From assembly GCA_965178125.1 (NCBI GenBank), contig OZ237767.1:62001-126000 (forward strand): a stretch of DNA of 64,000 nucleotides, given 5' to 3'. Position 1 is the stretch's first letter. Every line of letters starts with the position of its first letter. Below are positions 58,134 through 64,000 of this stretch, one piece after another. The notes below the pieces were generated by a model. That model made no database searches and was not told where the DNA came from. It saw nothing but the letters and a program-made list of their open reading frames with translations. The position numbers and the translations under genes are program-made. This DNA is from Bilabrum cf. latius (Eukaryota > Bigyra: Bicosoecida > Bigyra > Bicosoecida).

Positions 58134-60781
58134 TCAGACGGACCTCACGGCTGCCAGCCAGCGCAGCATCTCTCCCACGGATTCGAGGCAGAGTGCGGTC
58201 ACTCGCCCGGGCGCTGCGATGGTGATCACGTACGGCGTGGGCAGCGCCGCCCGTAGGCCTACCGGTGGACCGACGGTTGCAACCGCTCCGTCAAGCAGGA
58301 GCTCTCCCTTGCAGTTGCTCCGATCTTCACCCTTGTAGTAGGTCGCCCGCCCCAGGATCGGATCAAGGCACACGAACCTTCGCTTGAAGTCCTCTAGGCC
58401 GGAGCCCGTCTTGTGAGCCCAGCCGCTGAGCTCCCCCCCCTGCCGCGGCGCGTGGTCTGTTCCCTGGAGGGCGAGTTCGAGGTCCGGCTCGGGTAATTTA
58501 GCTCCGAGTCGTATGGTGGCGAGCAGCTCCAGGAGGGCGGGCTCGGTGCGGGTGCACAGCATTGCGGTGCGAGGGCGCACCATCGCGGCTGTCCGGGCCC
58601 GGGCCCTCTAGTCGTAGCCCCCTGGTTGGGGGCCTATGGCGTCATGATCCCCGGGGGAAATCCCCTGGGGCCCCTCGTCGGGGTCGGTCCCCGCCCCTAG
58701 GATGCCACCGAGGAACGAGCGCACCATCTGCATCCCCGACTTGCCAGCGGCGGGCCCCTCCTTGCTTCCCTCAGCTCGGTCTCTTGCCCCCGCCCTATGC
58801 ATGGAGTCTTCCCGTTGTCCTTGTCCGCTGCTGCTGCTTCCCTGTGTCTCTTTCCCCGCGACGTGCTGTTCCCCGCGAGGCATGGGGGACACTGCCTGCA
58901 CCGCAGTGGCCCGCATGTGCACAGGGGCCTCATGGCATGGGCACGCCTGAACACCCCGCAGCGGTAGCAAGATCTCCAGAGCCCCGGAATTGGGATTTCC
59001 GTCGCTGGCAGGGTCATCTGCCAGCGGGTCTCGATCCCCGGCGCCGTCGTCCTCAACCACTCGCAGCAGACCGACTCCGGGCAGGACCTCCAGGCGGGCC
59101 TCCACCCATGACCACCCGTCCACCGATGCATTGATGCCTCGTGTGACGAGTGCCGGCTCCATGGGGTGGATGTGTGCCCTGGGGAACACGCTTAGGATCC
59201 TCGATTCAAGCCTCAGCAGCGATCGCAGCACGTGCGATGCGGGTCCACCTCCAGCCTCGGTGGAGGCGCTCTTCGCAGTGCCTGAAGCACCACTGCCTGA
59301 AGGCGCCTAACCAGAGCCAGAGCCAGCACCGCCAGCCGCAGCCGCTGCAGCAGCCGCAGCTCGTACCATGGGGTTAGCCTGCTCTATTGTCAGGCTGCCT
59401 CCCGCCATGCCCGCGACGTCCTTCGTGGACTCGGAGCCGAAAATCGGCCCCCCTCCGTCATGAGCAAACAGCACTCGGGATCGGCTGGGCAGCGGTGCTC
59501 CCGTGACGGTCTTGCTCCCTTGCGGTCGGGGTGCTTGCGAACGTTCCTTAAGAGTTCGATGGGCCCTGGTCACGGCTGCGTGCCAGGCGCGCCTGTCTTG
59601 CTTGGTGTCGAAGCACAGCGCCGTGGCCCTCTCCCGCGTGACGAGTGCAAATGAGTGATCGGTGCGCATGCGCTTGGCTACTTTCGATTCCAGGTCTGCG
59701 AGTGGCTCGATCGTGGCAGCGAGATGAAGCACGCCGTATGGCTTGCTCTGCACTCCGTACTTGTCCAGCGAGGACAGCGGGCTGTCGCCGTAGTACTCAA
59801 GGGCACCGGATCGGAGCAACGCACCGAACCTTCGCTTCGAGTTCGCCACGGAAGAGGCGTCTGTTTTGCTCTTGCGGAACCAGCCCTGGTGCAGGATACT
59901 CGCCTATGACAGCTGCTGGGTTGCAGAGGACCCTGCTCGCTCCAAGCCGGTCGCAAGCTCCTACACGAGCTCGATCAGCCGCTGCCTCGCGATAGCTGCC
60001 TTCCCACTCGCGTCCGCTGGAGCGTGTATAACCCTTGAGACTCTCCCTCCCAGGGGGAGATGCCACTGAGTTTCTTTGGTTCCGTGTTTCTAGAAGAACT
60101 CCACGCCGTCGGACCGAATGACATGCTTCCAGCGACCTGCGCTGTGCAGTGTCAGGCTGTGGAGAGGTCCTACTGCGTGTAATGGAGAAAGTATGATTGC
60201 AGTTGCGGTTGCGGAAGTGCTGCCCGAAGCGTTGAATCGCGGACTTTGTGCTTGAACCTGCAACGCTGACAGTGCCGCAAGCTGTCGGCATTTGGTTCGT
60301 CTAGCTCACAGAATTTAAACTCCTCCGGCCTTTCTTCCGCGATTGAATATGCGTCGGAAACCTAGTCGTGCTCAACAAATATCATTTTGCCTGTCATTTG
60401 ATGCAATAGAACTGCGCCAACAGGTGCTCGATGGATGTGAGCATCCTGCGGGGCGAGCTCTGACGCCTCTGCACCAGCCATAGGCTACGATGAAACAACA
60501 AGCTAATCTTCACGAGCAGGCAAACCATCCCCGGTTTTAACGTGATTGTCGTCAGAATCTTCTTCATCGGGAGCGACAGCATCATCGCTGTCCGACTACT
60601 CTTCGTCCTCCGGTGCTTCTGAGCCGCTGTCTTGCTCAAACATAGCACCCTATTGTCCTGATAAATCATACGTACTGTCAGTTTCCGGCATAGTTGACGG
60701 ATCTGCGTCGACCTGTTCAGGATCTCTGTTGCCGATAGACTCTTCAGAATCACCAGAGTTCACGCTCGAAGCATCCGACAT
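58134..60781 (-). CDS. WW- and PH-domain signalling/scaffold protein
   Basis: Proposed exons 60781-60258 and 60156-58134 (intron gttcaag...ctccacag, 101 bp); the sum is 849 codons, in frame. There are ten TAG codons (five in exon 1; 60090, 59961, 59904, 59307 and 58608 in exon 2) and TGA at the end. Exon 1 is acidic and Ser-rich. A WW-like motif lies at about 183-208 (W, 22 residues, then WHLP; centre SDGVEFF-Q-KHGTKETQ), and its TAG falls right after the aromatic pair. PH1 begins at HQGWFRKSK (about 260), with KRRFGALLRSGALEYYGD. A further PH-like part lies near residue 500. The C-terminal PH has GWAHKTGSGLEDFKRRFVCL and ATYYKGEDRSN. PH domains usually bind phosphoinositides or proteins at membranes, WW binds Pro-rich motifs. 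The intron choice is supported by frame but not proven. Confidence 0.72.
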
Positions 60782-61885
60782 AGATGAAATCTGCAGGGGG
60801 ATCTATTGGAAAATTAATTAGATTGTTACTTTGCTGTCTAGCGCACGGATCCAAACAACGATCTTTGTGTGAGCTTCTTCATTGGAGGGGAGCGCAGCGG
60901 TAGCGCCGCGCGCTTACAATTGCAGTGCGGAACCTGTCACACGTCTGGGCATTCAAGGTGGGATGCACTAGTACTTTAGTGGTGGGTATTCCACCTCACC
61001 ACCCACCCCAGTGTATGTTTGTTTGGGCCCCTACGGCTGACCTGGGTAGTCCGAGGCTACGCCGCGCGTCTGCGCGCTAGGCCCGGACCGGCCCAGATTT
61101 GCTGTAGGGGAAATGGACCCTGGTGGAGGCCCGAGGGTGGACGGTGGGATTAATGAAGGCGAAGGGAATACACACGACATGTTGACCCCCATGCCTTACC
61201 TTTGTACGGCTGGGGTCTGCTGTATTTACGAAGGAGTGGGGCGCGCAGGGTTAGTGCCTGCGTAAAGTAACGTGCCATTCCCTCTAGAATGCAATATAGC
61301 CTACAGCGATAAGCACATTCAAGGTGGGATGCACTAGTACTTTAGTGGTGGGTATTCCACCTCACCACCCACCCCAGTGTATGTTTGTTTGGGCCCCTAC
61401 GGCTGACCTGGGTAGTCCGAGGCTACGCCGCGCGTCTGCGCGCTAGGCCCGGACCGGCCCAGATTTGCCACTATGTCTGTGCGTGGGGCCCCAAACTATT
61501 GCGGGTTACGCTCGCCGCGCTGCATGGCGGGGCGCGTCATGAAGAGGAGCGTGCCGCCGAGGCATGGAGGCAGAGCAGGAAGTAGGTGTGTGCCAGGCTA
61601 CAGGAGTGGGCAGCTACCCTGTTGGCGTGCGCCTGTGCATACACCATGTGTAGTTGCAAAGGAAAATACTTATCCGAAGTATAATAAATTAAGCTGCAAG
61701 CGCCGATCCCCTCAAGGGACCTGAAATCACATTAGCCACCAGTCCAGAGTGGGCGCTTGTGTGCACCACGAATGGCTGCACAGCACGGATTCATAGCAGA
61801 TGTGTGGTATGTCCCGTGCTGCCAAAGGTTAATCACTAGTAGATGTTCGTCGGTCGACTAGTCCGTCCGGGGCGTCATCCATGAC
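60782..61885. repeat. Repeat-bearing gene-free stretch
   Basis: About 60950-61097 and 61318-61467 are direct, nearly identical copies (start attcaaggtgggatgcacta). About 61143-61318 recurs at 63717-63885 (attaatgaaggcgaaggg). No gene or RNA gene recognised. Confidence 0.7.
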
Positions 61886-62745
61886 TAGGACGAGGCCAGT
61901 ACATGGCCGAGGCAATCAAGGCAAGCAGCGATCCAAGGATCAGCTGCACCGCGAACCTCTCGAGACGAGCCAGCACGAGGCCAGTACATGGCCGAGCCAA
62001 TCAAGGCAAGCAGCGATCCAGGGATCAGCTGCACCGCGAGGCTCTCGTGCTGAGCCAGCACGAGGCCAGTACATGGCCGAGCCAATCAAGGCAAGCAGCG
62101 ATCCAGGGATCAGCTGCACCGCGAGGCCAGTACATGGCCGAGCCAATCAAGGCAAGCAGCGATCCAGGGATCAGCTGCACCGCGAGGTCAGTACGTGGCC
62201 GAGCCAATCAAGGCAAGCAGCGATCCAGGGATCAGCTGCATTGCGAGGCCGGTACATGGCCGAGCCAATCAAGGCAAGCAGCGATCCAGGGATCAGCTGT
62301 ACTTTGAGGCCAGTACATGGCCGAGGCAATCAAGGCAAGCAGCGATCCAGGGATCAGCTGTACTTTGAGGCCAGTACATGGCCGAGCCAATCAAGGCAAG
62401 CAGCGATCCAGGGATCAGCTGCACCGCGAGGCCAGTACGTGGCTGAGCCAATCAAGGCAAGCAGCGATCCAGGGATCAGCTGCACCGCGAGGCTCTCGAG
62501 ACGAGCCAGCACGAGGCCAGTACATGGCCGAGCCAATCAAGGCAAGCAGCGATCCAGGGATCAGCTGCAGTGCGAGGCCAGTACATGGCCGAGCCAATCA
62601 AGGCAAGCAGCGATCCAGGGATCAGCTGCACCGCTCTCGAGCCGAGCCAGCACGAGGCCGGTACATGGCCGAGTCAATCAAGGCAAGCAGCGATCCAGGG
62701 ATCAGCTGCACTGTGGGGTTATCGAGCCAGCACGAGGCCATCATG
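61886..62745. repeat. 61-bp minisatellite with 85-bp variants
   Basis: About 12 units of ccagtacatggccgagccaa then tcaaggcaagcagcgatcca and gggatcagctgcaccgcga. Some units carry a 24-bp extension with ctcgagacgagccagcac. Frames stay open only because of the repeat. Confidence 0.92.
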
Positions 62746-63260
62746 CGATGGGTGAGGAGCGTAGGTCCGTGATCGGGTGTTGCCGATTGGTGGAGCGTAT
62801 GCTTGATAGCCTTTCGCAGCGGATGCTTGCTGCACAAGACCCTTGGCGTTTCCCGGGACTGGGCCAGCGACCGCGTGGCATGCGGCCCGGTTGCAGACCG
62901 CATTCCCGTTATGGTGCGTCCCGCATTGGCGGACCCAGGGTCCAAACAAGCGCCTGATACATTTTTGACATGACCGAACGTTTCTGTGGCTAAGCGCCGT
63001 GCCAGGTGCGCAGGGTGCGACAAAAGGGGGTAAGCAACCCCAGCCGCCCAACAGAGGAATTATTTACACGCTATCATAGCGGTATTTGAACCCGAGGTTC
63101 AGCGGCTGGCACCGTGGTAGGCGCACAGCCGGGCTACGGACCGGCACGGCCCGATAGCTCAGAAATGTGTCTTGTAGGTAAGAGTGGCACGAATGGTCCG
63201 GCGTGCTTGGCTCGGAAAACCATGCAACGCCAAACGCATGCTGAAGTCAAAATAACCCGA
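62746..63260. other. No gene seen
   Basis: Unique sequence between two tandem arrays; open frames are short and lack domain motifs. Confidence 0.5.
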
Positions 63261-63261
63261 C

Positions 63262-63660
63262 CCATCCTAGTACGGACAGGGGCACAGCGGCCAGGGAACC
63301 TCGGGGCTAAGCGCGCCCATGCAGGGAGTCGAGCAGGGAGGCTGGGAGTCGAGTCTAGCATGACTCCTCCACAAACCATCACCACAAGAACACCATTTCT
63401 AGAAAATAGAACCCAATCCATCCTAGCACGGACAGGGGCACAGCGGCCAGGGAACCTCGGGGCTAAGCGCGCCCATGCAGGGAGTCGAGCAGGGAGGCTG
63501 GGAGTCGAGTCTAGCATGACTCCTCCACAAACCAGCACCACAAGAACACCCATCCAAAAATAAGTAGAAATAGAACCCAATCCATCCTAGCACGGACAGG
63601 GGCACAGCGGCCAGGGAACCACGGGGCTAAGCGCGCCCATGCGAAAGCGGAGCACAGAGC
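63262..63660. repeat. ~155-bp tandem repeat, about 2.5 units
   Basis: Units begin near 63266, 63420 and 63584 with atcctag(t/c)acggacagggg and share ctaagcgcgcccatgc; the last is truncated. Confidence 0.85.
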
Positions 63661-64000
63661 TACTGAAACACACGCAATCTCGGCCCGCAGGGCCGAGCAC
63701 AAACAGACAACCCAAGATTAATGAAGGCGAAGGGAATACACACGACATGTTGACCCCCATGCCTTACCTTTGTACGGCTGGGGTCTGCTGTATTTACGAA
63801 GGAGTGGGGCGCGCAGGGTTAGTGCCTGCGTAAAGTAACGTGCCATTCCCTCTAGAATGCAATATAGCCTACAGCGATAAGCACCTCTGCCGCGGTCCAT
63901 GTAGATGAATCGGTCGTTTTACTGCATCAATGCGTTTAACTACTATATTTGTATCGATTAGCTCCAGGAATCGATTCAGGGTTGTCGAATTCGGTCAGGT
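63661..64000. repeat. Copy of 61143-61318 plus window end
   Basis: 63717-63885 is nearly identical to 61143-61311. The last 110 bases show no feature. Confidence 0.75.

Noticed and set aside
60546-60821. Plus-strand Ser-rich ORF
   Set aside because: It is the antisense of the acidic exon 1 of the WW/PH gene, which has a better case (frame total, splice sites, domain continuation).
60951-61100. 5S rRNA-like sequence (reverse strand ctggggtgggtgg...ggaataccc)
   Set aside because: Only the short 3' part resembles 5S; the conserved internal control region is missing.
61881-62957. 358-codon ORF over the minisatellite
   Set aside because: Openness follows from the 61-bp repeat shifting through frames; no domain, no start context.
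63075-63140. tRNA gene on the minus strand (gggttcaaataccgc)
   Set aside because: The T-arm cannot pair properly and no D or anticodon arm could be folded.

Overview
This is a window of nuclear DNA from a eukaryotic microbe, probably a protist. It has GT-AG spliceosomal introns, F-box, WW, PH, SET and MAP-kinase genes, secretory signal peptides, non-LTR retroelement remains and large segmental duplications. I cannot name the lineage from the sequence alone.

The main result concerns the genetic code. Almost every convincing gene is broken by in-frame TAG codons if read with the standard code. If TAG is read as a sense codon, the pieces join in the same frame into long proteins that end at TAA or TGA. 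I count more than 60 such TAG codons in about a dozen unrelated genes. None of these genes ends at TAG, and apart from one shared TAA in a repeat-protein pair, TAA and TGA occur only at ends. The meaning is glutamine: at three sites duplicated copies carry CAG where a sister copy carries TAG, and a TAG falls on the activation-loop Gln of a MAP kinase. All gene calls here use TAG=Gln, TAA and TGA=stop.

Layout. Positions 1-7600 hold two minus-strand genes of an apparently undescribed family: an F-box at the N terminus, a long low-complexity or coiled-coil middle, and membrane segments (many in the complete copy). Positions 8060-9380 hold a three-exon F-box-like/ankyrin gene with two more copies at 24.5-25.8 and 34.7-36.0 kb. 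Positions 9.4-16 kb and 25.9-29.2 kb are repeat territory, with a 5'-truncated LINE-type reverse transcriptase, a tyrosine-recombinase fragment between nested inverted repeats, and a dispersed unknown protein family. Two tandem copies of a secreted, serine/acid-rich repeat protein lie at 16.06-19.78 and 29.37-32.65 kb. Each is followed by a copy of a family-2 glycoside hydrolase, and further duplication and recombination left two truncated hydrolase copies and one full copy (36.5-39.9 kb).

From 36.5 to 60.8 kb the window is compact and gene-rich: the secreted GH2 hydrolase, a type II membrane protein with ELWxxDGT-like repeats, a P-loop kinase/PfkB sugar-kinase fusion, a secreted and multi-pass ELWxxDGT-like protein, a small ORF, a tetraspanin-like gene, a SMYD-like SET methyltransferase, an atypical MAP kinase and a WW/PH protein. 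From 60.8 kb to the end there are only repeats, including a 61-bp minisatellite.

Functional links are limited. Secreted hydrolase, repeat-bearing surface proteins and signalling proteins fit a cell that processes and senses external glycans, but no operon-like unit or pathway is encoded. Gene neighbours mostly reflect duplication.
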